A stretch of 64,000 nt of DNA from Sphingobacterium sp. UBA4616 (GTDB lineage: Bacteria > Bacteroidota > Bacteroidia > Sphingobacteriales > Sphingobacteriaceae), in NCBI GenBank assembly GCA_002386525.1, contig DGIS01000022.1, positions 62,001 through 126,000 of the forward strand, written 5' to 3'. The notes beneath the pieces are model-generated. The model was not told where the DNA came from. It did not search any database and worked only from the letters and a program-made list of their open reading frames with translations. Numbering within the stretch: the stretch's first letter is position 1; each line of letters opens with the position of its first letter. Position numbers and translations under genes: made by a program. Positions 37,027-48,844 of the stretch are shown in pieces.

Positions 37027-38424
37027 TTAGATCAACTCTCTCACATCTGTTACTTTACCTGTTACAGCCGCAGCGGCTGCTGTTAAAGGAGATACCAGCA
37101 TGGTGCGTGCATTAGGCCCTTGACGTCCTTCGAAGTTTCTATTTGAAGTCGAAACGCAATATTTGCCAGCAGGGATTTTATCTTCGTTCATCCCTAGACA
37201 TGCCGAGCATCCTGGTTCGCGTAGCTGGAATCCCGCTGCCTCAAATATTCTATCCAAGCCTTCTTCTTTGGCTTGTTTTTCTACTTGTTTTGAGCCTGGT
37301 ACAATCCATACTTCAACGTCCTGTGCTTTCTGCTTACCCTGTACGAATGAAGCAACTTCACGTAAGTCTTCGATACGGGAATTGGTACAACTTCCGATGA
37401 AGACGTAATCAACACGGTTGCCTAACACTGTTGAATCGTCTTTAAAGCCCATGTAGTCTAATGCTTTTTGATACGACGGTCTTTCTGATTCTGGCTGAGC
37501 AGTAGTTGCTGGAATATGTTCTGCAATTCCCATTCCCATCCCGGGGTTGGTACCGTAGGTAATCATGGGAGCGATGTCTTCCGCATCAAAAGTCAATACT
37601 TTATCGAAGATGGCATCTTCGTCGGAATATAATGTTTTCCAGTAGGCTAGCGCTTTATCCCATTCTTCTCCTTTCGGCGCAAATTCACGACCTTCCACAT
37701 AATCAAATGTAATCTGATCAGGTGCAATTAACCCTCCGCGAGCCCCCATTTCAATGCTCATGTTACAGATGGTCATACGTGCCTCCATACTTAACGAACG
37801 GATCGCTGAACCAGCATATTCGATAAAGTAACCCGTACCGCCGGCAGCTGAAATTTTGGAGATGATATACAAGATGATATCTTTGGCTCCAACGCCTTTT
37901 TGAAGGGTACCATTAACTTCAATTTTCATTGTTTTGGGCTTCGACTGCAATAGACATTGGGTAGCGAAGACTTGTTCTACTTGAGAGGTTCCTATACCAA
38001 AAGCAATAGCTCCAAAAGCACCGTGAGTGGAGGTATGGCTATCGCCACACACCATTGTTTTACCCGGTAAGGTAATACCCAGCTCTGGACCGATAACGTG
38101 TACGATACCTTGGTAGGGATGTCCCAAACCGTATAATTCAATACCAAATTCAGCACAATTTTTGGTGAGCATATCAACCTGATAACGCGATAGTTCTTCT
38201 TTGATTGGTAAATGCTGATTAAGTGTCGGTACATTGTGGTCGGCAGTAGCTACCGTTTGTTTTGGGCGAAAAACTGGGATTCCTCTTTTACGTAGGCCAT
38301 CAAAAGCTTGAGGTGAAGTAACTTCATGAATTAAATGGGTATCGATATAAATAATATCTGGGAACCCTTCTTCACGCTTAACCACGTGAGCATCCCAAAT
38401 CTTTTCTACTAAAGTTTTTGACAT
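37027..38424 (-). CDS. leuC: 3-isopropylmalate dehydratase large subunit
   Basis: 465 aa, standard. Aconitase-superfamily enzyme whose [4Fe-4S] cluster ligands are in [11 protein letters not shown] and [12 protein letters not shown]. The N-terminal segment [12 protein letters not shown] and [14 protein letters not shown] are also typical. Functions with LeuD in the cytoplasm in leucine synthesis. It is preceded by a 130-bp gap with a hairpin after ilvC and followed by the PEGA/SHOCT lipoprotein gene rather than leuD. Confidence 0.97.
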   Translation of the reverse strand: MSKTLVEKIWDAHVVKREEGFPDIIYIDTHLIHEVTSPQAFDGLRKRGIPVFRPKQTVATADHNVPTLNQHLPIKEELSRYQVDMLTKNCAEFGIELYGLGHPYQGIVHVIGPELGITLPGKTMVCGDSHTSTHGAFGAIAFGIGTSQVEQVFATQCLLQSKPKTMKIEVNGTLQKGVGAKDIILYIISKISAAGGTGYFIEYAGSAIRSLSMEARMTICNMSIEMGARGGLIAPDQITFDYVEGREFAPKGEEWDKALAYWKTLYSDEDAIFDKVLTFDAEDIAPMITYGTNPGMGMGIAEHIPATTAQPESERPSYQKALDYMGFKDDSTVLGNRVDYVFIGSCTNSRIEDLREVASFVQGKQKAQDVEVWIVPGSKQVEKQAKEEGLDRIFEAAGFQLREPGCSACLGMNEDKIPAGKYCVSTSNRNFEGRQGPNARTMLVSPLTAAAAAVTGKVTDVRELI

Positions 38425-38457
38425 TTTTTATTCTCTCTTATGTTATTTTTATATTAG

Positions 38458-38494
38458 CCAAGGTGATATTGTAAATGTCTCAATATCACCTTGG
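38458..38494 (-). other. Intercistronic hairpin ilvC-leuC
   Basis: A perfect 13-bp stem (CCAAGGTGATATT / AATATCACCTTGG) with an 11-nt loop lies between ilvC and leuC. No strong T-run follows on the minus strand, so it may be an RNA-processing or stability element or a weak terminator. Confidence 0.6.
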
Positions 38495-38556
38495 TTTCAA
38501 TATACTAAATTACGAAATTTTCATGATTTTGAAGCATGTATAATTCCGTATAAACT

Positions 38557-40038
38557 TTAAACAGTTTTGATCGCTTTCATTGCGGTCATTGCTTTACGCA
38601 ATTTGCGTCCAACAATTTCCACGGGGTGATCGCGTAAAATTTCATTGATAACAACCAATTGAGCATTGTCAACTGAACCATCTCGGCCTTCGTTAAAGTT
38701 TTTACCGACTAAATCAGTATCTACAGTTTTCATAAAGTCTGCCAACAACGGTTTACAAGCCTGATCGAATAGGTAACAACCGTATTCAGCTGTATCAGAG
38801 ATGACGCGGTTCATTTCGAACAATTTCTTACGGGCGATTGTATTGGCGATTAATGGTGTTTCGTGTAATGATTCATAGTATGCCGACTCAGGCTTTATAC
38901 CCGCTTCAACCATCGTTTCGAACGCCAATTCAACACCGGCACGGATGAAAGCAACCATCAATGTGTAGTTGTCGAAATACTCCTGTTCGTTGATCTTAAC
39001 ATCACCAGCAGGTGTTTTTTCGAATGCCGTTTCACCTGTTTCAGCGCGCCATTTCAATAAGTTTGCATCACCATTAGCCCAATCTTCCATCATTGTCTTG
39101 CTAAAGTGTCCTGACATGATATCGTCTTGATGTTTTTGAAACAATGGACGCATAATATCTTTCAATTCCTCAGAGATTTCAAAAGCTTTCACCTTTGCTG
39201 GGTTGCTTAGACGATCCATCATGCCGCTTACACCACCGTGCTTTAGGGCTTCTGTGATCACTTCTACGCCATATTGTACCAATTTAGAGGCGTAGCCTGC
39301 TTCAATTCCTTTTTCGATCATTTTATCGAAAGATAAGATCGAACCTGTTTGCAACAATCCGCAAAGAATCGTTTGCTCACCCATCAAATCTGATTTTACT
39401 TCAGCTACGAATGAAGATTTCAATACACCTGCTTTGTGACCACCTGTTCCTACACAATATGCTTTAGCTTCAGCCCAGCCTTTTCCTTGTGGGTCATTCT
39501 CAGGGTGAACAGCGATTAAGGTAGGTACACCAAAGCCACGAAGGTACTCTGCGCGAACCTCAGAACCTGGACATTTTGGCGCAACCATGATGACAGTAAT
39601 ATCTTTACGGATCTGCATACCTTCTTCCACAATGTTGAAACCGTGTGAATACGATAATGTAGCGCCTTCTTTCATCAAAGGCATTACGGCGTTGATAACT
39701 GACGTGTGTTGTTTATCTGGAGTCAAGTTGATGACTAAATCTGCAGTGGGAATCAATTCTTCGTAAGTTCCTACATTAAAATTGTTGTCCGTAGCATTTT
39801 TCCAAGAATCTCTTTTTTGTTCAATAGCTTCCTTACGTAAAGCATAAGAAACGTCCAATCCGCTATCTCTTAAGTTTAAACCTTGGTTCAAGCCTTGTGC
39901 GCCACATCCTACGATTACGATTTTTTTACCTTTTAAAGCATTTACGCCATCCGTGAATTCGGTGTTGTCCATGAATTCAGCGTGACTTAATTGTTCTAAC
40001 TGCTCTCTAAGCGGTAAAGTGTTGAAATAATTTGCCAT
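38557..40038 (-). CDS. ilvC: Ketol-acid reductoisomerase, class II (long form)
   Basis: 493 aa. Converts 2-acetolactate and 2-aceto-2-hydroxybutyrate to dihydroxy acids using NADPH. The nucleotide loop GCGAQG is at 44-49. Length near 490 and duplicated C-terminal helical domain identify the plant/E. coli-type class II enzyme, not the 330-aa form common in many bacteria. A DinB-family gene sits upstream in the same operon, and a hairpin follows before leuC. Confidence 0.97.
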   Translation of the reverse strand: MANYFNTLPLREQLEQLSHAEFMDNTEFTDGVNALKGKKIVIVGCGAQGLNQGLNLRDSGLDVSYALRKEAIEQKRDSWKNATDNNFNVGTYEELIPTADLVINLTPDKQHTSVINAVMPLMKEGATLSYSHGFNIVEEGMQIRKDITVIMVAPKCPGSEVRAEYLRGFGVPTLIAVHPENDPQGKGWAEAKAYCVGTGGHKAGVLKSSFVAEVKSDLMGEQTILCGLLQTGSILSFDKMIEKGIEAGYASKLVQYGVEVITEALKHGGVSGMMDRLSNPAKVKAFEISEELKDIMRPLFQKHQDDIMSGHFSKTMMEDWANGDANLLKWRAETGETAFEKTPAGDVKINEQEYFDNYTLMVAFIRAGVELAFETMVEAGIKPESAYYESLHETPLIANTIARKKLFEMNRVISDTAEYGCYLFDQACKPLLADFMKTVDTDLVGKNFNEGRDGSVDNAQLVVINEILRDHPVEIVGRKLRKAMTAMKAIKTV

Positions 40039-40083
40039 TGTTTTACTTTCTTTCTGTTATGGGTTGTTGATTATTTGTTTTAA

Positions 40084-40548
40084 TTATTGTACTAATCTGC
40101 GTTGCGCCATTGCATAGCCGAAATGAACATTGTCATGTCCAGATGTCAGGGCAATAACTTCTTCAATGGTGTCCATTGGATAACCATAGGTTGCTGTTGA
40201 AAAGGAAGTGATTTCTCCAAAGACACCATTGTCATAATCGGCGGCAATTTGCTCAATACTACGGATGGCGATTTCTTTTAATTCATCGATCTCCGCTTGT
40301 TCAACAAAGCGGGTTGGTTTGGTATCTTTTTTATAATCTTCGTTATATTTTACCCAAGCCGTATCGGCTTTAATTCCTGTACGCACATAGATCAAGGTCT
40401 GGGTACTGACAACGATATGCGCAAAATTCCAGATGATATTGTTGTTAAATCCTACAGGAATTTTGTTAAGCTGTTCTATAGAAAGGCCTTCAATTAATTC
40501 AATGAATTTTTGACGTGACTTTAAGATAAATTTAAATGTTTCTTGCAT
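40084..40548 (-). CDS. DinB-family protein in the ilv operon
   Basis: 154 aa, all-helical four-helix-bundle type. The metal-triad histidines H44 (NFAHIVVS), H138 and H142 (SGHDNVHFG) match the DinB/YfiT-like superfamily. Many members are thiol-dependent metalloenzymes or of unknown function. Located 14 bp downstream of ilvN and 45 bp upstream of ilvC in the same orientation, so almost certainly co-transcribed. A role in BCAA synthesis is not known to me; repair of an unstable intermediate or simple hitch-hiking are both possible. Confidence 0.85.
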   Translation of the reverse strand: MQETFKFILKSRQKFIELIEGLSIEQLNKIPVGFNNNIIWNFAHIVVSTQTLIYVRTGIKADTAWVKYNEDYKKDTKPTRFVEQAEIDELKEIAIRSIEQIAADYDNGVFGEITSFSTATYGYPMDTIEEVIALTSGHDNVHFGYAMAQRRLVQ

Positions 40549-40562
40549 GATATTTTTAATGC

Positions 40563-41153
40563 TTACATTGTAAATACATCATCTCTTTTGTCGAGATATT
40601 CGTTTTCTACAATTTCTTCAGAAGGCTCTCGGGCTTCAAACTGAACCAATTTGGAGTGGAAGCCAGCACTATCCTTGATGATGGCAATACGAGCTCCACG
40701 TACAAATTCGATCAAGCCATATTTTGTCAGCTCTTCGGTTAACTTATCAATCTCTTCGCGGTGACCGGCCGTTTCGAATACAATATAATCGTTGCGGATC
40801 ACAACGACATTCGCACCGTATTGGCGTAACAACCGCTCGACGTAAACTTTTTCATTCACAACATCCGCAGGCACTTTATATAATGCCTGTTCTTGCCAGA
40901 TCACTTCATCATTGGTGTTGTAATAGGCTTTGAGGATGTCAATTTGTTTTTCCAGCTGACGGCAAAGCTTACGAAGAACATCCTCCGCTTCTGTGATCAC
41001 AATGGTAAAACGATGTATCCCTTCCACTTCAGAAGGGGAAGTGTTCAAGCTTTCGATATTGATTTTTCTTCTCGAAAAAATCGTTGAAATCCGACCGATA
41101 AGACCGATAGAATTCTCTGTATATAGGGTGATGGTATATTCTTGTTTTTCCAT
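40563..41153 (-). CDS. ilvN: Acetolactate synthase small (regulatory) subunit
   Basis: 196 aa, typical of the larger small subunits (IlvH type). The N-terminal ACT domain (YTITLYTENSIGLIGRISTIF, residues about 5-80) binds valine for feedback control; the C-terminal half is the ALS_ss_C domain (VRGARIAIIKDS near 150). It follows ilvB by 8 bp, so the two subunits are made together. This gives the cluster a likely valine feedback control point. Confidence 0.96.
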   Translation of the reverse strand: MEKQEYTITLYTENSIGLIGRISTIFSRRKINIESLNTSPSEVEGIHRFTIVITEAEDVLRKLCRQLEKQIDILKAYYNTNDEVIWQEQALYKVPADVVNEKVYVERLLRQYGANVVVIRNDYIVFETAGHREEIDKLTEELTKYGLIEFVRGARIAIIKDSAGFHSKLVQFEAREPSEEIVENEYLDKRDDVFTM

Positions 41154-41161
41154 GTTAAATT

Positions 41162-42904
41162 CTACTTTAAGCGTATCTCAGATACCGATGTTCCTTGCGC
41201 AACCATTGGGAATACATTATTTTCCTTACCGACCATCACCTCCAATAGATAAGCTCCGTCATGATCAATCATTGTTTTCAGGGCATTACGAAGATCTTTT
41301 CTTTCCGAAATCTTCTGACCGTCGATGTAATAGCCTTTCGCTACAGCAACAAAATCAGGACTCGTGATATTCACGAATGAATAGCGCCTGTCGTGGAATA
41401 ATTGCTGCCATTGACGCACCATGCCCAGGAATTCATTGTTGAGAATCATAATTTTGACTTTTGCACCAAATTGCATGATCGTTCCCAACTCTTGGATGGT
41501 CATCTGTATACCACCGTCGCCGATGATGGCCACAACGGTTTTTTCTGGAGCGCCATACCAAGCACCGATAGCTGCTGGAAGTCCAAAACCCATGGTTCCC
41601 AAACCTCCTGAGGTTACATTTGATTTGCTGTTATTAAATTTAGCATAGCGACAAGTTACCATTTGATGTTGACCAACATCGGTTGTGATGATTGCATCAC
41701 CTCCCGTCAATTCATTCAACACATTGATTACTTCACCCATCGTCATAATATCTGTTTGCGGATGAAGTTCATCCTGGATAACTTCCTTGATTTCTTCTTT
41801 TTCAAGTTCGCGGAATTGCGCTAACCAAGCAGAATGGTCTGTTGCATTTATCAATTCCGTCAGCATCGGGAGTGATTCTTTACAGTCGCCCCATACAGGT
41901 ACGGTTGTCTGTACATTTTTGTCAATCTCGGCGGGGTCTATATCCAAATGGATTACTTTTGCCTGTTTGGCGTATTTATCCAAACGACCCGTTACGCGGT
42001 CGTCGAATCGCATACCGATAGCAATCAACACATCGCATTCATTGGTCATTACGTTTGGCGCATAGTTACCATGCATACCAAGCATGCCGACATGAAGTTT
42101 ATGGTCTGTTGGTAGGGCGCTCAAACCCATAACAGTGCTCGCAGATGGGATACCGGCCTTTTCGATAAATGTTTTAAATTCCTCCTCGGCTTTTCCTAAA
42201 ATAATTCCTTGTCCCCAAAGAACAAATGGTTTCTTGGCAGTGTTGATTAGGGCTGCCGCTTGTTCGACATATTCTTTTCGTACTTGTGGTGCAGGTCTGT
42301 AGCTGCGTACATGGTTGCACTTTTCGTAACCATAATAATCAAACAATTGCAATTGCGCGTTTTTCGTGATATCGATCAGTACCGGCCCGGGACGGCCAGT
42401 GCTGGCGATGTAAAATGCTTTTGCAAGTGCAGCTGGAATTTCAGTGGCGTCGGTAACTTGATAGTTCCACTTTGTAACCGGTGCCGTGATATTGATGACA
42501 TCAGTTTCCTGAAATGCATCAGTTCCTAATAGTGAAGCGAAGACCTGACCTGTGACACAGACGATCGGGTTACTGTCAATCATGGCGTCAGCCAATCCAG
42601 TAACTAAGTTTGTTGCTCCAGGACCACTTGTCGCAAAGACGACACCGGTACGACCTGAAGATCTTGCATAACCTTGCGCCGCGTGGATTCCACCTTGTTC
42701 ATGGCGCACTAAAATATGCTTCAGACGATCCGTATAATCATAAAGGGCATCATAGATGGGCATAATTGCGCCTCCAGGATAACCAAATACGGTATCAACT
42801 CCTTCGCTCAATAAGGCTTCCAGTACAGCTTTAGATCCCGAAATTTGTGTCGGAGTTTGTTGCGCTGCGGTAGCCTTATTTTCTGTTATTTCCAGTGTAC
42901 TCAT
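41162..42904 (-). CDS. ilvB: Acetolactate synthase large subunit
   Basis: 580 aa TPP- and FAD-dependent enzyme making acetolactate or acetohydroxybutyrate from pyruvate (and 2-oxobutyrate). The catalytic glutamate loop is in VRHEQGGIHAAQGYAR (near residue 67), and the TPP motif runs from GDGGIQMTIQEL to NNEFLGMVRQW. FAD-binding is in the middle domain (GMRFDDRVTGR). An intact biosynthetic ALS, not the catabolic type, judged by association with IlvN. A hairpin lies between it and ilvD upstream. Confidence 0.97.
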   Translation of the reverse strand: MSTLEITENKATAAQQTPTQISGSKAVLEALLSEGVDTVFGYPGGAIMPIYDALYDYTDRLKHILVRHEQGGIHAAQGYARSSGRTGVVFATSGPGATNLVTGLADAMIDSNPIVCVTGQVFASLLGTDAFQETDVINITAPVTKWNYQVTDATEIPAALAKAFYIASTGRPGPVLIDITKNAQLQLFDYYGYEKCNHVRSYRPAPQVRKEYVEQAAALINTAKKPFVLWGQGIILGKAEEEFKTFIEKAGIPSASTVMGLSALPTDHKLHVGMLGMHGNYAPNVMTNECDVLIAIGMRFDDRVTGRLDKYAKQAKVIHLDIDPAEIDKNVQTTVPVWGDCKESLPMLTELINATDHSAWLAQFRELEKEEIKEVIQDELHPQTDIMTMGEVINVLNELTGGDAIITTDVGQHQMVTCRYAKFNNSKSNVTSGGLGTMGFGLPAAIGAWYGAPEKTVVAIIGDGGIQMTIQELGTIMQFGAKVKIMILNNEFLGMVRQWQQLFHDRRYSFVNITSPDFVAVAKGYYIDGQKISERKDLRNALKTMIDHDGAYLLEVMVGKENNVFPMVAQGTSVSEIRLK

Positions 42905-42960
42905 TACGTTGATTTTTTTTGTTGATTATTCAGTCTTTTTAGTATTTAGCTATTCGATCA

Positions 42961-42985
42961 GGAGACGTTAGAGCTCAACGTCTCC
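42961..42985 (-). other. Intercistronic hairpin ilvD-ilvB
   Basis: GGAGACGTT / AACGTCTCC, a perfect 9-bp stem with a 7-nt loop, in the 93-bp gap after ilvD. No T-run follows on the minus strand, so it could affect mRNA stability rather than stop transcription. Confidence 0.55.
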
Positions 42986-42997
42986 ATTTCTTGATTT

Positions 42998-44698
42998 CTA
43001 TAGATCGGTTACACAACCTTCTGAGGCATCTGCAACTGTTTTAGCATATTTATATAATACGCCTTTGTTAACTTTCAATGCCGGTTGTACCCAAGCTGTG
43101 CGGCGTTGTGCGATCTCCTCATCCGAAAGGATGACATTGATGCTGTTATTGACCGCGTCAATCTCGATGATATCATCATCATGTACAAGGCCGATCAGCC
43201 CACCTTTGTAAGATTCCGGTGTGATATGCCCTACGACAAAACCATGCGTTCCACCAGAGAAGCGGCCATCAGTAATCAAAGCAACAGATTTACCCAAGCC
43301 CGCGCCGATAATCAATGAGGTCGGTTTGAGCATTTCAGGCATGCCTGGTGCCCCTACAGGACCTTCATTTTTGATTACGACAACATCCCCAGGCTTGATT
43401 CGTCCCGATGCAATACCTGCTACTAAATCATGTTCGCCGTCGAATACGCGTGCAGGGCCGGTGAATTTTTCACCTTCCTTACCGGAGATTTTTGCTACAG
43501 AACCTTTTTCAGCAAGATTTCCGTAAAGAATCTGTAAGTGTCCTGTGGCTTTAATAGGATCGCTTAATGGTTTGATAATTGGTTGATCATATTCCATGAT
43601 TGATTTAACATCAGCCAAGTTTTCGGCAACGGTTTTTCCTGTTACAGTAATGCAGTCGCCGTGGAGTAAGCCTTCGTCTAAGAGATACTTCATGACAGCA
43701 GGAGTTCCACCATATTGTTGGAGATCTTGCATCAAGTATTTGCCGGATGGTTTAAAGTCGGCTAACACAGGCGTTTCATCGCTCATGCGTTGAAAGTCAT
43801 CTTGGGTGATGTCTACGCCTATCGCTTTACCTATTGCAATAAAGTGAAGAACAGCATTCGTGCTTCCCCCCAAGATAACAATGGTGCGTAAAGCATTTTC
43901 AAATGCCTTGCGTGTCATGATATCAGAAGGCTTGATATCTTTCTCAAGTAGGGTACGGATGTGTTTACCTGCCTCGAGGCATTCATTTTTCTTCTCTTCC
44001 GATATTGCTGGATTGGAAGACGAGTAAGGCAAGCTCATGCCCAAGGCTTCAATAGCAGAAGCCATGGTATTTGCTGTATACATCCCGCCACAAGCACCTG
44101 CACCGGGACAGGTATGTTTGATAATCCCTTCATAGTCTTCATCGGATAGATTTCCGCAGATGCGTTGTCCCAATGCTTCAAATGCAGATACAATGTTTAA
44201 TTCTTCCCCTTTATAGTGGCCAGGAGCGATTGTTCCACCATATACCATTAAAGAAGGACGGTCCAGACGAGCCATTGCCATAATAGCGCCGGGCATGTTT
44301 TTATCACAGCCAGGAATAGAGATCAAGCCATCATAATATTGCCCACCGCAGATTGTTTCGATACTGTCAGCGATCACATCCCGGCTTACCAATGAATAAC
44401 GCATGCCATCTGTACCATTACTCATCCCGTCGCTGACGCCAATGGTTCCGAAGGTCAGGCCTACTAAATTATTGTTCCAAACGCCCTTTTTGACGATTTG
44501 TGCCAAATCATTTAAGTGCATATTACACGTATTACCATCATATCCCATGCTGGCAATACCGACCTGTGCTTTTTCCATGTCGGCATCTGTAAGACCGATA
44601 CCGTAAAGCATGGCTTTTGCAGCAGGTTGCGTTTCGTCTTGTGTAAATGTACGGCTGTATTTGTTCATTGCATTTTCGCCGTTAGATGATGACTTCAT
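42998..44698 (-). CDS. ilvD: Dihydroxy-acid dehydratase
   Basis: 566 aa from ATG 44698, overlapping ilvE by 17 bp; a second in-frame ATG 30 bp further in is also possible. Dehydrates dihydroxy acids to 2-oxo acids, feeding Val, Ile and Leu. Fe-S ligands are visible in [20 protein letters not shown] and [15 protein letters not shown]. Overlap with ilvE suggests translational coupling. The C-terminal swivelling domain ([14 protein letters not shown] near residue 470) is intact. Confidence 0.97.
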   Translation of the reverse strand: MKSSSNGENAMNKYSRTFTQDETQPAAKAMLYGIGLTDADMEKAQVGIASMGYDGNTCNMHLNDLAQIVKKGVWNNNLVGLTFGTIGVSDGMSNGTDGMRYSLVSRDVIADSIETICGGQYYDGLISIPGCDKNMPGAIMAMARLDRPSLMVYGGTIAPGHYKGEELNIVSAFEALGQRICGNLSDEDYEGIIKHTCPGAGACGGMYTANTMASAIEALGMSLPYSSSNPAISEEKKNECLEAGKHIRTLLEKDIKPSDIMTRKAFENALRTIVILGGSTNAVLHFIAIGKAIGVDITQDDFQRMSDETPVLADFKPSGKYLMQDLQQYGGTPAVMKYLLDEGLLHGDCITVTGKTVAENLADVKSIMEYDQPIIKPLSDPIKATGHLQILYGNLAEKGSVAKISGKEGEKFTGPARVFDGEHDLVAGIASGRIKPGDVVVIKNEGPVGAPGMPEMLKPTSLIIGAGLGKSVALITDGRFSGGTHGFVVGHITPESYKGGLIGLVHDDDIIEIDAVNNSINVILSDEEIAQRRTAWVQPALKVNKGVLYKYAKTVADASEGCVTDL

Positions 44699-45572
44699 AA
44701 TTTTCGTTCTCTAATACTAAATTTTTATAACGTCTTTGGATTGATGCCCCTATGCTATGTTCCCAAGCTTCTTGATAGATGACATCATCGACCTGTTTGA
44801 TTCCGATGATTTCTGCGGCAGTCCCACATAAGAAGGCGCTGTCTGCGGTATAAATATCTTCAACAGTCAGTTGCTTTTCGATAACTTCGAAATTTAACTT
44901 TTTACAGATATTTTTCACCGTTTGGCGTGTAATGCCCGGGAAGATGTTCTTCGTGGGCGGTGTATAGATTTTGAAATCTTTTTCGATAAAAATGTTTTCA
45001 CTGGATGCTTGGGCAACATAGCCTTCGTGATCGAGCATTAAAGCTTCGTCATACCCTCTTTTGATGGCTTCAGTTGTGGCAAGGATAGAGTTAACATATT
45101 GCCCAGAGATTTTCGAGTCAATTTTAAACGATTTTGGATTAGGTCTTTTGATATCCGAAATACATACCCGTAATAAGTTTTGACCAAGATATGGCCCCCA
45201 TTCCCAGGCTGCAATCATGATGGTTGCTTCGGTTGATGAGGTTAAGTGCATATTTGAACCGGTCAATACCAATGGACGTATATAGGCTTCTCTGAGGTTG
45301 TTGGTGGCCAGAAGCTCATAACAGATTTCGATCAGCTCTCTATTACTCCAACGATAAGGAATATTAACTCCTTCACATGATTTCTTCAAACGGTCAAAAT
45401 GCTTATCAGCTTTAAAGATACGGGGGCCATTGTGGGTATTATATGCGCGTAATCCATCGAATACAGCATACCCATAATGCAGTGACTGCGCAAACGGATC
45501 CAACGCCGCTTCGGAAGCTTTTACAAAAGCTCCATTCAAATAGATCAATGTATTTTTATCGTAGTATTTCAT
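44682..45572 (-). CDS. ilvE: Branched-chain amino acid aminotransferase
   Basis: 296 aa, first gene of the cluster. Fold-type IV PLP transaminase making the last step of Leu, Ile and Val. The Schiff-base lysine is K154 in [25 protein letters not shown] near residue 31 and [11 protein letters not shown] are typical. The ATG overlaps the stop of a short upstream frame (ATGA), so translation may be coupled to it. Downstream ilvD overlaps its 3' end. Confidence 0.97.
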   Translation of the reverse strand: MKYYDKNTLIYLNGAFVKASEAALDPFAQSLHYGYAVFDGLRAYNTHNGPRIFKADKHFDRLKKSCEGVNIPYRWSNRELIEICYELLATNNLREAYIRPLVLTGSNMHLTSSTEATIMIAAWEWGPYLGQNLLRVCISDIKRPNPKSFKIDSKISGQYVNSILATTEAIKRGYDEALMLDHEGYVAQASSENIFIEKDFKIYTPPTKNIFPGITRQTVKNICKKLNFEVIEKQLTVEDIYTADSAFLCGTAAEIIGIKQVDDVIYQEAWEHSIGASIQRRYKNLVLENENYEVII

Positions 45573-45667
45573 AACCCTGAATTTACCTCAGTATAATAAT
45601 TCCCTTCGTGGTGTTTTGGTGGTAAATCATGCGATCTCAAGTTTCTATAAAAACTTTCGATTTTCAT
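45569..45667 (-). CDS. Short upstream ORF coupled to ilvE (32 aa)
   Basis: An ATG-initiated 32-codon frame ends in TGA overlapping the ilvE ATG (ATGA). The peptide contains LPPKHHEGNYYTEV, which resembles the start of Cupin_5 (DUF985) proteins (LxPHPEGGYYRE-type), and lacks a run of Leu, Ile or Val codons, so it does not look like a classical attenuation leader. It could be a remnant of a cupin gene or a coupling ORF. Expression is uncertain. Confidence 0.35.
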   Translation of the reverse strand: MKIESFYRNLRSHDLPPKHHEGNYYTEVNSGL

Positions 45668-45914
45668 TTCCTCAAGGTAGCAGGAATTACAATAATTGGC
45701 AATAGGCAAACTGCTAATTTTAAATTTAGAATAAAATTTTATATTAAATGCTTTTTGCAATTTTTTTTGATAAAATAGCAGGTTTATTCGGTTTTATATT
45801 TTGTTAGTCGTATACCATATTTAATATTGGTCTACTGTTGTGAAAAATTAATTTTTGTGACAACGGTCAATTTTCTTCTTAAAATGATGAAAACGTCAAA
45901 AAAACTTAAAAAAA
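45668..45914. other. Upstream region of the ilv-leu cluster
   Basis: Very AT-rich region that must contain the promoter of ilvE on the minus strand; no consensus box is clear to me. A 63-codon reading of the upstream frame starts with TTG and is not favoured over the ATG start. No T-box-like or riboswitch-like structure was recognised. Confidence 0.4.
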
Positions 45915-45942
45915 AAAGCTTCCGATATTTCTATCGGAAGCT
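45915..45942 (-). terminator. Intrinsic terminator after atpC
   Basis: Perfect 12-bp stem AAGCTTCCGATA / TATCGGAAGCTT with a 4-nt loop and a T-run after it on the minus strand, 27 bp below the atpC stop. Confidence 0.92.
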
Positions 45943-45968
45943 TTTAAATTTTATAAAATCGATTTGAT

Positions 45969-46217
45969 TTAATCTCCGATAATTCCTTCAGCAAGCACGG
46001 TAATGACATTGTCTTTTGCTTCGACAACACCACCTTTAATGAACACTTCTTGTTCACCTTTACCTTGTTGAATAATTACTTTTCCATCTTCCAAAGTAGA
46101 AACGATGGCAGCGTGGTCTTTCAAAATTTGGAAAGAGCCTGCAGAGCCAGGTACAGTAACAGCCGTTACTTCGCCTTCGAATGCTAATTTGTCAGGAGTG
46201 ATAATTGTTAATTTCAT
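45969..46217 (-). CDS. atpC: ATP synthase F1 epsilon subunit (short)
   Basis: 82 aa. Beta-barrel N-terminal domain of the epsilon subunit (VTAVTVPGSAGSFQILKDHAAIV, VFIKGGVVEAKDN). The C-terminal helical pair of the 130-aa E. coli type, which mediates inhibition of ATP hydrolysis, is absent; short epsilon is common in this phylum. It follows atpD by 21 bp in a two-gene unit separate from the other atp genes. Confidence 0.93.
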   Translation of the reverse strand: MKLTIITPDKLAFEGEVTAVTVPGSAGSFQILKDHAAIVSTLEDGKVIIQQGKGEQEVFIKGGVVEAKDNVITVLAEGIIGD

Positions 46218-46238
46218 TATTCTTAGATATAATCTAAA

Positions 46239-47759
<1,521 letters not shown>

Positions 47760-47927
47760 TTATTAATCAATTTTATATAAGAGACATAAAAGGCCTCTTT
47801 TTTGGTCAGCAAAAATAAGGTTATTCGTATTTAAAAACAAATAGAATTTGTAATTAAATTATAAATTTATTAATGTAGGTCAAAATGTTATCTATTGTAA
47901 TTCTGTCTGTTTCAATTTCGATCGATG

Positions 47928-47935
47928 CAAATATA
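47928..47935 (-). promoter_or_regulatory. Candidate -7 box for atpDC
   Basis: On the minus strand TATATTTG matches TAnnTTTG, 187 bp upstream of atpD. No clear -33 TTTG at proper spacing; the rest of the 300-bp gap 47742-48046 is AT-rich non-coding except for the hairpin at its far end. Confidence 0.3.
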
Positions 47936-47968
47936 GTTTTTCTTCTTTAACCTACACCGCTAAATAAA

Positions 47969-48012
47969 ATCGACCTGTCATCGAATGGTTCATGGATTCG
48001 CTACAGGTCGAT
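47969..48012 (-). terminator. Hairpin after coiled-coil protein gene
   Basis: Outer stem ATCGACCTGT/ACAGGTCGAT with an inner CGAAT/ATTCG stem. On the minus strand a T-rich stretch (TTTATTT) follows, so it is a likely terminator for the gene ending at 48047. Confidence 0.6.
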
Positions 48013-48046
48013 CAAGATATATCTCCTAATTTTAGGAAAAGGAGTA

Positions 48047-48697
48047 CTAGATTTTTTTGTTTAATTCGTCTTGTAGCTGACGCTTAAGCAGTTGTTCTTT
48101 TTCCATAGCCTTTTTGCGAAAAGTTGCAAATTCTTCCTGGGATTGCTCCGCTGTCTTTTGGAATTCCACTGTATCCACTTTCGCTTTTCGATAGGAAAAT
48201 AGAAAGATAAATGTCGCTACTGCCAATATCCCAATGATCGTCCAAACAACGGTATTGTAAAAAGCTTTCGATGTACTCATTCCCAAGAAAGATAAACTTT
48301 CTGTCTTTTCCTTCTCTTGCGCCAGCTGATCGTTTAAGACCTGGATAGAATCTTGCAAATTTTTTGTGTTCGAAGAATAATTGCTTGAAGAAGATTTCAA
48401 TGAGCTGATTTCTTTGTGAAGTTTTGCTACAGTATCAATCACATTCCTTTTGACAATGTCAAGATTGGTTTTACGCACCATCTTGAAATCATAGTTGTTT
48501 TTCGAAATATAGTTAAGGTGGTCAAATTGATTGGACAAACTTCCTTTTTTTAATCCATCGGGACTATACTTGAAGGCATTATCCTGTTGCGCTGCTTTAG
48601 TCGGGGGAGCCGATGCAGGATTTTGTGCCTGTAGTGTAGTATATGATGAAATAAATAAAATTGTAAAGAATATAAATGCTAATCTCAATTTGCTCAT
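48047..48697 (-). CDS. Predicted membrane protein with coiled coils, unknown
   Basis: 216 aa from ATG 48697 (MSKLRLAFIFFTILF, signal peptide ending near TLQAQ); an earlier ATG adds 9 residues without improving the signal. Residues about 85-135 contain heptad-like coiled coil (LHKEISSLKSSSS, LNDQLAQEKEKTESL), a transmembrane helix lies at 148-168 (NTVVWTIIGILAVATFIFLF), and a second coiled coil (VEFQKTAEQSQEEFATFRKK) ends in the cytoplasm. No conserved domain recognised. Could be a scaffold or sensor-type envelope protein. Confidence 0.8.
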   Translation of the reverse strand: MSKLRLAFIFFTILFISSYTTLQAQNPASAPPTKAAQQDNAFKYSPDGLKKGSLSNQFDHLNYISKNNYDFKMVRKTNLDIVKRNVIDTVAKLHKEISSLKSSSSNYSSNTKNLQDSIQVLNDQLAQEKEKTESLSFLGMSTSKAFYNTVVWTIIGILAVATFIFLFSYRKAKVDTVEFQKTAEQSQEEFATFRKKAMEKEQLLKRQLQDELNKKI

Positions 48698-48844
48698 GTT
48701 GTTTATAGTTATAAAATGCATCATTTAGCTTTTCCTAGATGTAAAGCTAGGATATACCTGTGATAAATATAAGGAATAATTGAAAAAACGAAAATTGAAA
48801 GTGAATATATTCCTATTGTTAGGTTAGATTTTCCTGCTTTATTT

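Noticed and set aside
41162..42904. Possible plus-strand genes opposite ilvB (several 65-92 aa frames)
   Set aside because: All lie antisense to ilvB and show only compositional echoes of it.
45569..45760. 63-codon reading upstream of ilvE
   Set aside because: Begins with TTG in AT-rich DNA; only the internal ATG version (45667) is considered, with low confidence.
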